Below, piece after piece: positions 37,936-50,170 of a stretch of DNA of 64,000 bases. Every line of letters starts with the position of its first letter. Within the stretch, counting starts at the first letter, position 1. The stretch spans positions 992,001-1,056,000 of the forward strand of contig NZ_CP045920.1 in the NCBI RefSeq assembly GCF_009660225.1, given 5' to 3'. Both the position numbers and the translations under genes were made by a program. The notes beneath the pieces were generated by a model. The model saw only the letters and a program-made list of their open reading frames with translations. It was not told the origin of the DNA and ran no database searches. This stretch comes from Pseudactinotalea sp. HY158. Its GTDB lineage: Bacteria; Actinomycetota; Actinomycetes; Actinomycetales; Beutenbergiaceae.

Positions 37936-38628
37936 ATGGGTGCCATGAGTGCTCGAGTCTTGGTGGTCGACGATGATGCGGCCCTGTCGGAGATGATCGG
38001 TATCGTGCTCGAATCCGAGGGGTTCGAGGCGGTCTTCAGCGCCGACGGCACCTCCGCGATGGAGGCCTTCCGCGCGAGCGGCCCCGATCTCGTGCTGCTC
38101 GACCTCATGCTGCCCGGCATCGACGGCATCGAGGTGTGCCGGCGCATCCGGGCGGAGTCCGGGGTGCCGGTCATCATGCTCACCGCGAAGAGCGACACGG
38201 CCGACGTCGTCGTCGGGCTCGAGGCCGGGGCCGACGACTACATCCCCAAGCCCTTCAAGCCCCGGGAGCTCGTGGCCCGAGTCCGTGCCCGCCTGCGCCG
38301 CCACGACGAGGACGAGGTGGAGAAGCTCGCCGTGGGCGACCTGGCGATCGACGTCGTCGGACACCGCGTGACCCGCGGTAACGAGGTCATCTCGCTCACG
38401 CCGCTGGAATTCGACCTCCTCGTCGCCCTCGCCCGCAAGCCCTGGCAGGTGTTCTCCCGCGAGGTCCTCCTCGAGCAGGTGTGGGGCTACCGGCACCAGG
38501 CCGACACCCGGCTCGTCAACGTGCACGTGCAGCGGCTGCGGGCCAAGGTCGAGCGGGATCCCGAGAACCCCGAGATCGTCGTGACCGTCCGCGGTGTCGG
38601 ATACCGGGCGGGCGCCGGCGGCGAATGA
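37936..38628 (+). CDS. mtrA: MtrA response regulator
   Basis: A 230-residue OmpR-family regulator of the MtrAB system, which controls cell-wall metabolism, division and osmotic responses in actinobacteria. The receiver shows VLVVDDDAALSEMIGIVLESEGF, the phospho-aspartate in DLVLLDLMLPG, the threonine in IMLTAKSDTADVV and lysine in YIPKPFKPREL. The DNA-binding half ends VRGVGYRAG. The family-specific N-terminus (Met-x-x-Met-x-x-Arg-VLVVDDD) supports the ATG at 37936; one at 37945 is also possible. It overlaps mtrB by four bases. Confidence 0.96.
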   Translation: MGAMSARVLVVDDDAALSEMIGIVLESEGFEAVFSADGTSAMEAFRASGPDLVLLDLMLPGIDGIEVCRRIRAESGVPVIMLTAKSDTADVVVGLEAGADDYIPKPFKPRELVARVRARLRRHDEDEVEKLAVGDLAIDVVGHRVTRGNEVISLTPLEFDLLVALARKPWQVFSREVLLEQVWGYRHQADTRLVNVHVQRLRAKVERDPENPEIVVTVRGVGYRAGAGGE

Positions 38629-40322
38629 GGCCGGCCCAGGTGGCGTTCGGACGCCGGGTGCGGGCCCGGGGGCGGTACCTGCGTAGGCGGGCCCGACTGT
38701 GGGGCTACGCCTGGCGGCGCAGCCTGCGGCTGCGGGTCGTCTCGACGACCGTCGTCATCGGCATCGGATCGCTGCTGCTGCTCGGCACGCTCCTGTCGAC
38801 CCAGGTACGCGACGGGATCTTCGACGACCGCGCCGAGCAGGTCCTGGCCGACGCGGCCTCCCGCACCCAGTCGGCCCAGGACCGCTTCGACTCCGCCACC
38901 GCGAACAGCACGCAGGCCGTGCAGCAGCTCGCCAACGACACGGTTCGTTCGCTGCAGGAGACCGCCGTGGGCACGGCCGGTGTCGTGCTGCTGCGGTCGC
39001 AGGATGCGACCGGTCCGATCGAGATCCTGCCCTTCGCGACCGATCCGCGGCTGCGGGCACTCATCACCCCGCTGCTGAGCCAGGCGGTGCGGGAGCAGGA
39101 CCGGCAGCAATGGCAGTCGGTCGCGATGCCGGTCCCGGGCGAGGCCGGCGTGACCGCCCCGGGGATCGCGGTCGGCTCCCGGGTCCTCATCCCCGGGGCG
39201 GGCGAGCACGAGCTCTACTTCATCTACTCCCTGGCCGCGGAGCAGGACACGCTGTGGCTGCTCCAGCGGGCCCTGGCCGTGGGCGGCCTCGCGCTCGTGG
39301 CGATGCTCGTCCTCATGACCTGGTACATCACCCGCCAGGTGCTCGACCCGGTGCAGCAGGCCGCGAAGGTGGCCGCGACCCTCTCGGCCGGCGGCCTCGA
39401 CGTGCGGATGCGGGTCGTCGGCCGCGACGAGCTCGCCCTGCTCGCCCGCTCCTTCAACGACATGGCCCAGAACCTCCAGGACCAGATCGAACGGCTCGCG
39501 GAGCTCTCCCGGATGCAGCAGCGGTTCGTCTCCGACGTGTCCCACGAGCTGCGCACCCCGCTCACGACGATCCGGATGGCCTCGGAGCTGCTGTACGAGA
39601 GCCGCGAGCAGCTGCCCGCCGCGCAGCGCCGCTCCGTCGAACTGCTCGCGACCCAGCTCGACCGGTTCGAGGCGCTCCTGGCCGACCTGCTGGAGATCTC
39701 CCGATTCGACGCCGGCGCCGTCGAGCTCGAGGCGGAGCAGTCGGACCTGCGCGGCGTCGTCGACCGGGTCGTGGGCCTGACCGAGGCGATCGCGGCCGAT
39801 CGGGGCTCCTGGCTCGACGTCGACCTGCCGGCCGTCGGGGTCGCCGCCGAACTCGACTCGCGCCGGATCGAGCGGGTGGTCCGCAACCTCGTGGTCAACG
39901 CGATCGAGCACGGGGAGGGGCACCCGATCGAGATCCGCGTCGGCGCCGGGCCCCGCGCCGTGGCCGTGAGCGTGCGCGACCACGGCGTCGGCATGACCGC
40001 GCGCCAGGCCGAGCACGTCTTCGACCGGTTCTGGCGGGCCGATCCCGCCCGCCAGCGCACCCTCGGCGGCACCGGGCTGGGACTGGCGATCGCGCTCGAG
40101 GACGTGCGGCTGCACGGCGGCGCCCTGGAGGCGTGGGGGAGCCCCGGGGAAGGCGCGTGCTTCCGCCTCACCCTGCCCCGGCGGGCGGGCATGACGATCG
40201 ACCCCGCCTCCGAATCCCCGCTGCCGCTGCGCCCGGACCGGACCGCGGCCGAGACCGAACGGCCCGCCACCGATCCGAGCGGACCGGCGGCCGTGCCCGA
40301 GCTCGACCAGGAGGAGCAATGA
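38625..40322 (+). CDS. mtrB: MtrB sensor histidine kinase
   Basis: A 565-residue kinase partner of MtrA. There are two membrane helices, near 45-62 (VVIGIGSLLLLGTLLS) and 220-240, with an extracytoplasmic sensor between them. A HAMP domain follows, then the phosphorylated histidine in RFVSDVSHELRTPLTTIR. The ATPase domain has the N box RNLVVNAIEHG, the G1 box DHGVGMT and the G2 box GGTGLGLAIALEDVRLHGG. The C-terminal 45 residues are a Pro-rich tail. It overlaps both neighbours by four bases, matching the mtrA-mtrB-lpqB operon. Confidence 0.96.
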   Translation: MRPAQVAFGRRVRARGRYLRRRARLWGYAWRRSLRLRVVSTTVVIGIGSLLLLGTLLSTQVRDGIFDDRAEQVLADAASRTQSAQDRFDSATANSTQAVQQLANDTVRSLQETAVGTAGVVLLRSQDATGPIEILPFATDPRLRALITPLLSQAVREQDRQQWQSVAMPVPGEAGVTAPGIAVGSRVLIPGAGEHELYFIYSLAAEQDTLWLLQRALAVGGLALVAMLVLMTWYITRQVLDPVQQAAKVAATLSAGGLDVRMRVVGRDELALLARSFNDMAQNLQDQIERLAELSRMQQRFVSDVSHELRTPLTTIRMASELLYESREQLPAAQRRSVELLATQLDRFEALLADLLEISRFDAGAVELEAEQSDLRGVVDRVVGLTEAIAADRGSWLDVDLPAVGVAAELDSRRIERVVRNLVVNAIEHGEGHPIEIRVGAGPRAVAVSVRDHGVGMTARQAEHVFDRFWRADPARQRTLGGTGLGLAIALEDVRLHGGALEAWGSPGEGACFRLTLPRRAGMTIDPASESPLPLRPDRTAAETERPATDPSGPAAVPELDQEEQ

Positions 40323-42016
40323 CCACGCGACGCCCCGGCCCACGCGCCCTCGCAGCGGTCCTCATCGGTGCCTGTGCCCTCGCCCTGAGCTCCTGCGTCG
40401 GCCTGCCCACCTCCGGCCCCGTCCATGCCGGGGTGGACTCCGCCGTGGAGCCCGACGCGATCGTCTTCCTCGCCGCCGACCCGCGCCCCGGCGACGACCC
40501 CGAGCAGATCGTGCGGGGCTTCCTCGACGCGAACCCCGCGGGGGTCGCCGACCGGTTCGAGACGGCCCAGAAGTATCTGACGGAGGCCGCTCGCTCGACG
40601 TGGCGACCCGGCGGTGGCGTGACGATCTACTCCGGCACCACCCCGCCGTCCGTGCACGAGGTCGAACCCGGCCACGTCGCGGTCGAGCTGACGGTCGCGG
40701 CCTACGTCGACGAGACGGGGGTGTACACCGAGGAGGCCCCGGGCGCCGAGAAGACGATCGAGTTCTCGCTCGCGCGAGTCGGCGACGAGTGGCGGATCTC
40801 CGGGCTCGATGACGGGGTGATCATGTCCGCGGTGAACTTCGGCTCGCAGTACCGCCAGGTCCCCCTCTACTTCCTCTCTCCCGACCTGCGCTTCTTCGTG
40901 CCGGACACCCGCTGGTTCCCGCAGGGGAACGCCGCGACGTCGGCGGTGCAGGCCCTGCTGCGCGGACCGGTCGGCTGGCTCGCGCCCGGCGTCATCACCG
41001 CCTTCCCCTCCGGCACGAGGGCCGAGCCGGTGACGATCACCGAGGGCGTGGCGGAGGTCGGGCTGTCCCAGGAGGTGCTCGCCGCCGCCGGACCGGACCG
41101 GCAGATCCTCCTCGCGCAACTGCAGCAGACGCTCACCCGGCTCCCGCAGGTGCGCCGGGTCCACGCGACGGCCGGTCAGGTCGACCTCGAGGAGGGGGTC
41201 ACCCCGATCAACCCGACCCTCGACCCCGCGGTCGGGGTGAATCCCATCGGCATCTCGGACGGGACCCTCGCGACCGTCGCCGGGGGAGAGGTGAGCCCGC
41301 TGCCGGACTCGGTTCCGCTCGCCGCGGGCCGCTATGGGGCGCTCGCGGTGCCCTACGGCGACGGCCCCGTCGTCGGCCTCGTCGGCGGCGACACCCTCGC
41401 GACCCTGCCGACCGCCGAGACCGAGTCCCGGACCCTGCTCGAGGCGCCCGGCCCGCTCGTGGCGCCCAGCTACGACCGGTTCGGCCTCGTGTGGACGGGG
41501 GCGCAGGAGAACGAGGGCCGCCTGCTCACGGCCGACCCCGTGACCGGGGAGCAGACCGAGGTGGCGGCCCCGGCGCTCACGGGCCGACACCTGCGGGCCC
41601 TGCGGGTGAGCCGGGACGGCGCACGGCTCGCCGTCATCACCGAGGCGGACGGCGACGTCGCGGTGCTCGTGGGCGCGATCGTCCGCGACGAGCAGGGCAC
41701 GGCACTCGACCTCGGCGGGGCCCAGCGGGTGGGCCAGGCACTCACGGACGCCACGGCGCTCGTGTGGATCGACGAGCAGGAACTCGGCGTGCTCGGCATC
41801 GCGAACAACTCCCCGCAGACCGTGCACGTCGTGCCGATCGGGGGCCCCACCGCCGCGCTGCCCTCGGTGCCGGACGTGGTCTCCATCGCCGCCGGGCGCG
41901 GCGAACACGAACTGTGGCTCGGCACCGCGAACGGCGACCTCTACGCCCGCTCCGGGAACGGGTGGCGCAAGGTGGGGGAGGACCTGACCCTGACCGACCC
42001 GACCCTGCCGGGCTGA
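40319..42016 (+). CDS. lpqB: LpqB lipoprotein
   Basis: A 565-residue lipoprotein that works with MtrAB by interacting with the extracellular part of MtrB. The signal peptide ends in ALALSSC with cysteine 26. The N-terminal GerMN-like domain (about residues 100-290) includes VPLYFLSPDLRFFVPDTRW and AVQALLRGP. A beta-propeller-like C-terminal half holds repeated VSRDGARLAVITE-type segments. Size and position directly after mtrB are as in other actinobacteria. Confidence 0.94.
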   Translation: MTTRRPGPRALAAVLIGACALALSSCVGLPTSGPVHAGVDSAVEPDAIVFLAADPRPGDDPEQIVRGFLDANPAGVADRFETAQKYLTEAARSTWRPGGGVTIYSGTTPPSVHEVEPGHVAVELTVAAYVDETGVYTEEAPGAEKTIEFSLARVGDEWRISGLDDGVIMSAVNFGSQYRQVPLYFLSPDLRFFVPDTRWFPQGNAATSAVQALLRGPVGWLAPGVITAFPSGTRAEPVTITEGVAEVGLSQEVLAAAGPDRQILLAQLQQTLTRLPQVRRVHATAGQVDLEEGVTPINPTLDPAVGVNPIGISDGTLATVAGGEVSPLPDSVPLAAGRYGALAVPYGDGPVVGLVGGDTLATLPTAETESRTLLEAPGPLVAPSYDRFGLVWTGAQENEGRLLTADPVTGEQTEVAAPALTGRHLRALRVSRDGARLAVITEADGDVAVLVGAIVRDEQGTALDLGGAQRVGQALTDATALVWIDEQELGVLGIANNSPQTVHVVPIGGPTAALPSVPDVVSIAAGRGEHELWLGTANGDLYARSGNGWRKVGEDLTLTDPTLPG

Positions 42017-42128
42017 CCGGCCTGCCCGCCCGCCCGCCCGCCCGTCCCGGCGTCCACAGGCCGCCCGGCCGTCCACAGGCCGGGGCCGGCGCGATGCGCC
42101 GCGGGCGGTGGGCGGGCAGGCTCGGTCC

Positions 42129-42845
42129 ATGGTCATCGCCCCGCGCCCGGTGCGCCTGCTCGCGCGGGCGGCGAGCGATCTCGTGCTGCCGAACTGGTGC
42201 CCCGGCTGTGGCCGTCCCGGGCGCGTGCTCTGCTGCGACTGCGAGCGGGAGTTCCGGCACTGGTTCCGGGCCGACGTCGATGCCGCGAACCTGGCCACGC
42301 TCGGACTTCCCACCTGGTCCGCGGCCGGATACCACGGCCCGGTCCGGCGGATCGTCATGTCCTGGAAGTCCGGCAGCCGCCCGGATCTCGCCGAGCCGAT
42401 GGCCCGGATCGGCCGCGGGCTCGGCACCCGGCTCGGACGGACACTCGCCGTCCCGGTCGCGCCGGGCCCGCTCGCGGTCGTGCCCGCGCCGTCGGGGTGG
42501 CGCCGGCGCTGGCGCGGCCGGGAGGTGGTCGAGCCCTGGGCGCGCGCCGTCGCCGCGGGACTCGCGGCCGAACTCGGAACGGACGTGCCGGTGACGGTGC
42601 TCCTGGCCCGCACCGGCGGCCGGAGCCACCACCTCGGTGCGGCCGCGCGCCGGGACGAGCGGGAACGGGCCATCGGGCGTCGCCGGGGCGCGACCGCGGA
42701 ACCGGCGGCGGGCTACGTGCTGGTCGACGACGTCGTCACGACGGGCGCGACGCTCGCGGCGGCCGCGACCGCGCTCGGTGGAGCAGCCCTGGCCGCGGTG
42801 ACGCTGGCCGCGACGCCGGCCCCGCGGCGTCGTCTCGAGGTCTGA
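42129..42845 (+). CDS. ComF family protein (phosphoribosyltransferase fold)
   Basis: A 238-residue ComF-like protein. The N-terminal zinc finger has CPGCG and a following CCDC. The phosphoribosyltransferase loop near the C-terminus reads YVLVDDVVTTGATLAAAATAL, preceded by ARTGGRSHHLGAAARRDE. ComF proteins take part in DNA uptake in competent bacteria; in actinobacteria they are widespread without known competence. The ATG at 42129 was preferred to an in-frame GTG 21 bases earlier. It lies between lpqB and hpf, as in mycobacteria. Confidence 0.9.
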   Translation: MVIAPRPVRLLARAASDLVLPNWCPGCGRPGRVLCCDCEREFRHWFRADVDAANLATLGLPTWSAAGYHGPVRRIVMSWKSGSRPDLAEPMARIGRGLGTRLGRTLAVPVAPGPLAVVPAPSGWRRRWRGREVVEPWARAVAAGLAAELGTDVPVTVLLARTGGRSHHLGAAARRDERERAIGRRRGATAEPAAGYVLVDDVVTTGATLAAAATALGGAALAAVTLAATPAPRRRLEV

Positions 42846-43032
42846 GACATGGCCTTTGCCAGGCAACTCCCAGGGCGAAACGAGTGCATCGGCGCGGCCG
42901 TTCTTATAGCGTTCAAGGACAGTCGTCCACTCAGGCGGGAGGTGGTGGAGCGCGCGGCGTCGCGGCATCGAACGCGGCGAATTGTCGGGCCGGAACGGGC
43001 CCAAATCAGTGTGAAGAAGCATGGAGGTCGTC

Positions 43033-43683
43033 ATGGAGATTGTGGTTGTTGGTCGCCACACCGAGGTAGCAGATCGGTTCCGTCGCCACGTCGAGGACAA
43101 GCTCGGCAAGGTGGGCCAGTACTCCCCCTACGCGCAGCGGGTCGACGTCGAGGTCAGCCACGAGCGCAACCCGCGGCTGGTCGAGCGCTCCGAGCGCATC
43201 GAGCTCACGGTCCGGGCCAAGGGCCCGGTCGTGCGCGCCGAGGCGAGTGCCACGGATCGCTACGCCGCGCTCGACCTCGCCACCGCCAAGCTGTACGAGC
43301 GGCTCCGCCGCGCTCGTGATCGGCGGAAGTCGCACCACACCCGCGGGCAGTTCCCGGACCACGTCGTACCGAACGAACTGCTCCCGACCCCCGAGCCCGA
43401 ACCGGTCGAGCCCGACGGACTCGTCGCGCCGACCGAGCCGGGGATCGCCGTCGAGAGCCAGTTGGGCGATTCGCCGGTGCTCGTGCGCCAGAAGGTGCAC
43501 GAGACCACCCCGATGAGCGTCGACCAGGCGCTCGCCGAGATGGAGTACGTGGGCCACCCGTTCTACCTGTTCATCGACGCCGAGACCCACCAGCCGTGCG
43601 TCGTCTATCACCGGCACGGCTGGACCTACGGCGTCATCCGCCTGGCCGTCGAGGTCACGGCACCGGAGCCGGCGACCGTCTGA
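43033..43683 (+). CDS. hpf: Ribosome hibernation-promoting factor, long form
   Basis: A 216-residue long HPF that pairs ribosomes into inactive 100S dimers in starvation or stress. The N-terminal domain (about 1-100) begins EIVVVGRHTEVADRFRRHVEDKL and has the basic ERLRRARDRRKSHH end. A linker of 50 residues leads to the C-terminal dimerisation domain with MSVDQALAEMEYVGHPFYLFIDAETHQPCVVYHRHGWTYGVIRL split over residues 158-202. The start at 43033 follows GGAGG by seven bases; an ATG at 43021 would add four residues but has a poor site. Confidence 0.95.
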   Translation: MEIVVVGRHTEVADRFRRHVEDKLGKVGQYSPYAQRVDVEVSHERNPRLVERSERIELTVRAKGPVVRAEASATDRYAALDLATAKLYERLRRARDRRKSHHTRGQFPDHVVPNELLPTPEPEPVEPDGLVAPTEPGIAVESQLGDSPVLVRQKVHETTPMSVDQALAEMEYVGHPFYLFIDAETHQPCVVYHRHGWTYGVIRLAVEVTAPEPATV

Positions 43684-43696
43684 GTCGGCGCCCCCT

Positions 43697-43740
43697 CTCC
43701 CTGCCGGCCCGCCCCGTAACCGGGGTGGGCCGGCAGGGAG
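43697..43740. terminator. 19-bp hairpin after hpf
   Basis: Bases 43697-43715 pair with 43722-43740 (one G-T wobble) around a six-base loop. It lies 14 bases after the hpf stop and upstream of the secA promoter. There is no strong T tract. Confidence 0.75.
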
Positions 43741-43778
43741 TTCGTCCGTGCGGGGACCGGGCCTCTTGCGGCTTCCTT

Positions 43779-43784
43779 TACGAT
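43779..43784 (+). promoter_or_regulatory. -10 element TACGAT upstream of secA
   Basis: TACGAT is followed by six bases and the GTG of a nine-codon frame at 43791. The secA start lies 49 bases further on. No matching -35 is seen. Confidence 0.4.
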
Positions 43785-43790
43785 GGTGGG

Positions 43791-43820
43791 GTGAGCGATC
43801 CCACGGTCGCAGCCATCTGA
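43791..43820 (+). other. Possible nine-codon leader ORF before secA
   Basis: GTG at 43791 opens the frame MSDPTVAAI and stops at 43818-43820, 19 bases before the secA GTG. It sits exactly where a leaderless message from TACGAT would begin. There is no proof that it is translated. In enteric bacteria a secretion-sensing leader (SecM) precedes secA, but this peptide is far shorter and shares no motif with it. Confidence 0.25.
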
Positions 43821-43839
43821 CTAACTAGGAGTCCCGCAC

Positions 43840-46722
<2,883 letters not shown>

Positions 46723-46746
46723 GCGCGCCTCGCGCGGACTGAGCCC

Positions 46747-46783
46747 GCCGCGACCGGTGTCCCCGCGGGGCACCGGTCGCGGC
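46747..46783. terminator. Hairpin after secA
   Basis: GCCGCGACCGGTG at 46747-46759 pairs with CACCGGTCGCGGC at 46771-46783; the bases between include CCCCGCGGGG, which can extend the stem with a bulged T. It begins 24 bases after the secA stop. Confidence 0.75.
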
Positions 46784-46830
46784 GCGCCCCGCTGTCACCG
46801 CCACGAGACGTTCCGGGAGGAATCCGACAG

Positions 46831-48582
46831 ATGAGTGCATCCACGACCGCGCCCTGGTGGCGTGACGCCGTCGTCTACCAGGTGTATCCGCGCTCGTTCG
46901 CCGATGCCGACGGCGACGGCATGGGCGACCTGCCGGGGATCACGCGCCGCCTCGAGTACCTGCGCGACCTCGGCGTCGACGCGGTCTGGCTCTCCCCGTT
47001 CTACCGGTCACCCCAGGCGGACGGCGGCTACGACGTCGCCGACTACCGGGACGTGGACCCGCTGTTCGGGACCCTGGCGGACTTCGACGCGCTCGCTGCC
47101 CGGGCCCGCGAACTGGGCCTGCGACTCATCGTCGACCTCGTGCCGAACCACACCTCCTCCGCGCACGCCTGGTTCCGGGCGGCCCTCGCCGCCGGTCCGG
47201 GCAGCCGCGAACGGGCGCGCTACCTCTTCCGCGACGGCCGCGGGCCGGGTGGGGACGAGCCGCCGAACAACTGGGAGTCCATCTTCGGCGGCCGCGCCTG
47301 GACTCGGGTGAGCGACCTGCCCGTCGACATCCGCGCCGGTGCCGACGACGACCAGTGGTATCTCCACCTGTTCGACTCGAGCCAGCCGGACCTCGACTGG
47401 ACCGATCCGCAGGTGCACGCCGAGTTCCTCGACGTGCTGCGGTTCTGGCACGAACGCGGCGTCGACGGGTTCCGGATCGACGTCGCCCACGGGCTCGTCA
47501 AGGCCGAGGGCCTGCCCGACTGGGCCGGCACGGTGGTCATGGCCGAGGGCACGGTCGACACTGCGGACACTGCGGACACTGCGGACACGGATGACCCAGT
47601 GGACCCTGCGGACACTGCGGCCGCCACGGACTCCGGGCCGATGTTCGACCAGGACGGCGTGCACGAGATCTACCGGGAATGGCATGCGCTCCTGGCCGAG
47701 CTCGACCCCGAGGCCGCGCTCATCGCCGAGGCCTGGGTGCAGCCGATGAGCCGGCTCGCCCTGTACGTGCGACCCGACGAGATGCAGCAGGCGTTCAACT
47801 TCGCCTACCTCACGGCGGGTTGGGACGCACGTGTCGTGCGCTCCGTGATCGAGGAGTCGATCGAGGTGCTCGGAGCGGTCGGCGCGAGCCCGACCTGGGT
47901 GCTCTCGAACCACGACGTGATCCGCCACGCCACTCGGCTCGCCCTGGGTGCGAGCGGGAGCGGACCCAACGGGCTGCGCGCGAGCGACCCGCAACCGGAT
48001 GCCGCGCTCGGTCTGCGCCGGGCGAAGGCGGCGACCCTGCAGATGCTCGCCCTGCCCGGATCCGCCTACCTCTATCAGGGGGAGGAGCTCGGCCTTCCCG
48101 ACCACACGACGATGCGTGATGAGTTCCGGGCGGATCCGGCATTCCTGCGCACCGACGGCGCCGAGGTCGGCCGGGACGGCTGCCGGGTTCCCATGACGTG
48201 GGCAGGCGGGGAGCCGGGCGCCGGGTTCAGCTTCGGCGCCGACGTCACCGGGTGGCTGCCGCAGCCGGCGGTCTACGCCGACCTCGCGGTCGACCGGCAG
48301 GAGGGGCGGGCGGATTCGACGCTCGAGTTCTACCGCGCGGCGCTCGCGCTGCGCCGCGACCTCGGCCTCGGGCGCCGGGAGCTCAGCTGGCGCGCCACCC
48401 CCGGCCCCGATGTGCTCGCTTTCGCGGTCGGCGACGTGCACGTGGTCACGAATTTCGGGGATCGCCCCGTGCGGCTCGATGTGTCTCCGGGTGCCGAGGT
48501 CCTCATCGCGAGCGGTGCGGTGGATCGGCGCACGGGTTCCCTCACGCTGCCGGGGGAGTGCACCGCCTGGATCCGCGACTGA
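46831..48582 (+). CDS. Alpha-glucosidase, glycoside hydrolase family 13
   Basis: A 583-residue cytoplasmic GH13 enzyme, probably releasing glucose from malto- or isomalto-oligosaccharides. The N-terminus [29 protein letters not shown] is typical of the oligo-1,6-glucosidase group. Conserved region I is DLVPNHTS, the nucleophile aspartate is in [10 protein letters not shown], the acid/base glutamate in ALIAEAWVQ and the transition-state aspartate in [10 protein letters not shown] repeated Asp-Thr-Ala stretch near residues 243-265 is a linker insertion encoded by a 9-bp repeat. A GGGAGGA site precedes the ATG. It is convergent with the next gene. Confidence 0.93.
   Translation: MSASTTAPWWRDAVVYQVYPRSFADADGDGMGDLPGITRRLEYLRDLGVDAVWLSPFYRSPQADGGYDVADYRDVDPLFGTLADFDALAARARELGLRLIVDLVPNHTSSAHAWFRAALAAGPGSRERARYLFRDGRGPGGDEPPNNWESIFGGRAWTRVSDLPVDIRAGADDDQWYLHLFDSSQPDLDWTDPQVHAEFLDVLRFWHERGVDGFRIDVAHGLVKAEGLPDWAGTVVMAEGTVDTADTADTADTDDPVDPADTAAATDSGPMFDQDGVHEIYREWHALLAELDPEAALIAEAWVQPMSRLALYVRPDEMQQAFNFAYLTAGWDARVVRSVIEESIEVLGAVGASPTWVLSNHDVIRHATRLALGASGSGPNGLRASDPQPDAALGLRRAKAATLQMLALPGSAYLYQGEELGLPDHTTMRDEFRADPAFLRTDGAEVGRDGCRVPMTWAGGEPGAGFSFGADVTGWLPQPAVYADLAVDRQEGRADSTLEFYRAALALRRDLGLGRRELSWRATPGPDVLAFAVGDVHVVTNFGDRPVRLDVSPGAEVLIASGAVDRRTGSLTLPGECTAWIRD
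47557..47583 (+). repeat. 9-bp tandem repeat GACACTGCG, three perfect copies
   Basis: Copies at 47557, 47566 and 47575 encode Asp-Thr-Ala repeats inside the alpha-glucosidase, and weaker copies follow to about 47624. Confidence 0.85.
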
Positions 48583-48604
48583 GCCGCGCCCCGCTCGGCT
48601 CCGG

Positions 48605-49087
48605 TCACGCGATCCGCAACGCCACGGCCTGCCACCGGCCCCGATGAAGGTGGAGGCGGACCGCGACGGCGCGCACCCGGGTGCCGTCGTGCACGACGAC
48701 CGCGGCCTCGTGCTCGCCGTCGGAGATCGCGCAGTGGTGGACCCGCAGCACGGTCACGGCCGGGGGAGTGCCCGCGCGTCCGCGGATCGCCCGGCTCAGT
48801 TCCGCCCGACGATTGACGACGGTCCACACCTCCTCCGCGAGCCATCGGCGCACCTGCGCCGCCGGCCGGGTGCCGATGAGCACCTCGACCACGGCCCGGG
48901 CGAGCACGCCGGACCAGCGGGCCGGATCGGGTGGGGGCTCGGTTTCGCCGCCGATCGCCACGAGTGCGGGCGGCTCCGTCTCGGGCACCGGCACCTCCGC
49001 CTGGATCACGAGCGGATCCCAGGCTGCGCGGGGACCGGGCCGAATCGGCCGGGCGCGACGGGAGTCCCGGGTGGGGGTGATGGTCAT
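48605..49087 (-). CDS. Rv3235-like family protein
   Basis: A 160-residue protein resembling Rv3235 of mycobacteria. The recognisable segments are [29 protein letters not shown] in the middle and [32 protein letters not shown] at the end. The function is unknown. The ATG at 49087 overlaps the stop of the LysM gene by four bases and is preferred to a longer frame. The linkage to the secA region is shared with other actinobacteria. Confidence 0.85.
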   Translation of the reverse strand: MTITPTRDSRRARPIRPGPRAAWDPLVIQAEVPVPETEPPALVAIGGETEPPPDPARWSGVLARAVVEVLIGTRPAAQVRRWLAEEVWTVVNRRAELSRAIRGRAGTPPAVTVLRVHHCAISDGEHEAAVVVHDGTRVRAVAVRLHLHRGRWQAVALRIA

Positions 49088-49977
49088 CGTTCCTCCTCGA
49101 ACCACGACGTGGGAAGGTGCAGGACCTGTCCGGGCAGGATGAGATCGGGATCGGTCCCGATCACGTCGGAATTGGTGTCGTACAGCTGCGGCCAGGCGGC
49201 GGCGACCTCGCGGTCGGCCGGTGCGTTCGACCCGCCCAGGTGCGCGGCGGTGATCGACCACAGCGAGTCGCCCCGGCGTACCTCGTAGCGCGTGGACGAA
49301 GCCCGCGGCGGCGCGTGGGTGAGGCCCGTGGCCCCCGTCGGCTCAACGGACTCAGTCGGCACAGTGGGCTCAGTGGGCTCGGTGGGCTGAATCGACTCGG
49401 TGGACTCAGTGGACCCACTGGGCTCACTGGACTTGCTGGACTTGCTGGACTTGCTGGACTCGATGGGCTCGGTCGGCTCGGTGGGGGCCGCCTCGCTCAC
49501 GGGCCAGCCCAGGTCGAACGGCAGCTCGACGGGTGGGCCGGCCGCGGTCGGTTCGGCGGTGGGCGACTCGCTCCCCGACTCCGCGGGTCCGGTACCGACG
49601 GGTCCGGTATCGACGGGTCCGGGCGCGGACCAGGACGGGGCGGCGATCCCGAACGAGACCGAGGTGGCGACGCCGACCACGGCGAGGCGGCGGAGCAGCG
49701 GTGCCCCGGAGCGCCGCAGCCAGGCCTCGCCGGCCCGCCATCCGGTCCCCGCCCGCCCGATCATCCGGGCGGTGATCGACAGGCACGCGATGGCCCCGGT
49801 CACGGTGTACCAGGCGAGGCCTGCGAGGCCGAGCGCGACGACGCAGAGTGCGACGGCGTCGTCCACCCGCTCGAGGTCGGACCACCACTCGACGGCGAGG
49901 AGTGCGAGCATCGTGCCGGTCGTCGCGCTGAGGAGCGTGAGGGCGGCGGCGACGGCCAGACGCAGGATCCCGGGCAT
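49084..49977 (-). CDS. LysM domain membrane protein
   Basis: A 297-residue protein with about three hydrophobic helices in the first 125 residues (near 8-30, 42-70 and 103-120). A long Glu/Pro/Ser/Thr spacer with SSKSSKSSKSS and PTEPTEPTVPTE repeats follows. A C-terminal LysM domain reads YEVRRGDSLWSITAAHLGG to LILPGQVLHLP. It should be held in the membrane and reach the peptidoglycan with LysM. The ATG at 49977 has GAGGAGG six bases upstream and is preferred to the GTG nine codons earlier. It is cotranscribed with the Rv3235-like gene. Confidence 0.87.
   Translation of the reverse strand: MPGILRLAVAAALTLLSATTGTMLALLAVEWWSDLERVDDAVALCVVALGLAGLAWYTVTGAIACLSITARMIGRAGTGWRAGEAWLRRSGAPLLRRLAVVGVATSVSFGIAAPSWSAPGPVDTGPVGTGPAESGSESPTAEPTAAGPPVELPFDLGWPVSEAAPTEPTEPIESSKSSKSSKSSEPSGSTESTESIQPTEPTEPTVPTESVEPTGATGLTHAPPRASSTRYEVRRGDSLWSITAAHLGGSNAPADREVAAAWPQLYDTNSDVIGTDPDLILPGQVLHLPTSWFEEER
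49429..49455 (-). repeat. 9-bp tandem repeat GGACTTGCT (plus-strand reading)
   Basis: Three perfect copies at 49429, 49438 and 49447 encode Ser-Ser-Lys repeats on the minus strand, inside the spacer of the LysM protein. Confidence 0.85.
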
Positions 49978-50158
49978 CCTCACCCTCCTCACGGTGTTGA
50001 ACACGTCATTCGATATCGGTTCGTATCGGTTCGTATCTATCTGATGCGGTCAGTTCTACTCGCTGTTCGAGCGCGTTGTCCAGGCCCGGGAGCGAACCGG
50101 TGGAATCTGTGGACGAGTCGGATGGGTGGAAACAGCCCCCGGCCGGGGGCGGACTGCC

Positions 50159-50164
50159 TACCCT
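50159..50164 (+). promoter_or_regulatory. -10 element TACCCT, leaderless start of the LSm-like gene
   Basis: TACCCT, six bases, then the ATG at 50171. No ribosome binding site is visible. Confidence 0.45.
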
Positions 50165-50170
50165 GGTCGG

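Noticed and set aside
39224-42673. A 1,149-codon open frame on the minus strand opposite mtrB-lpqB-comF
   Set aside because: It lies opposite three genes with clear motifs, its translation is low-complexity Arg/His/Gly-rich sequence, and such long antisense frames are expected in DNA with very few AT-rich stop codons.
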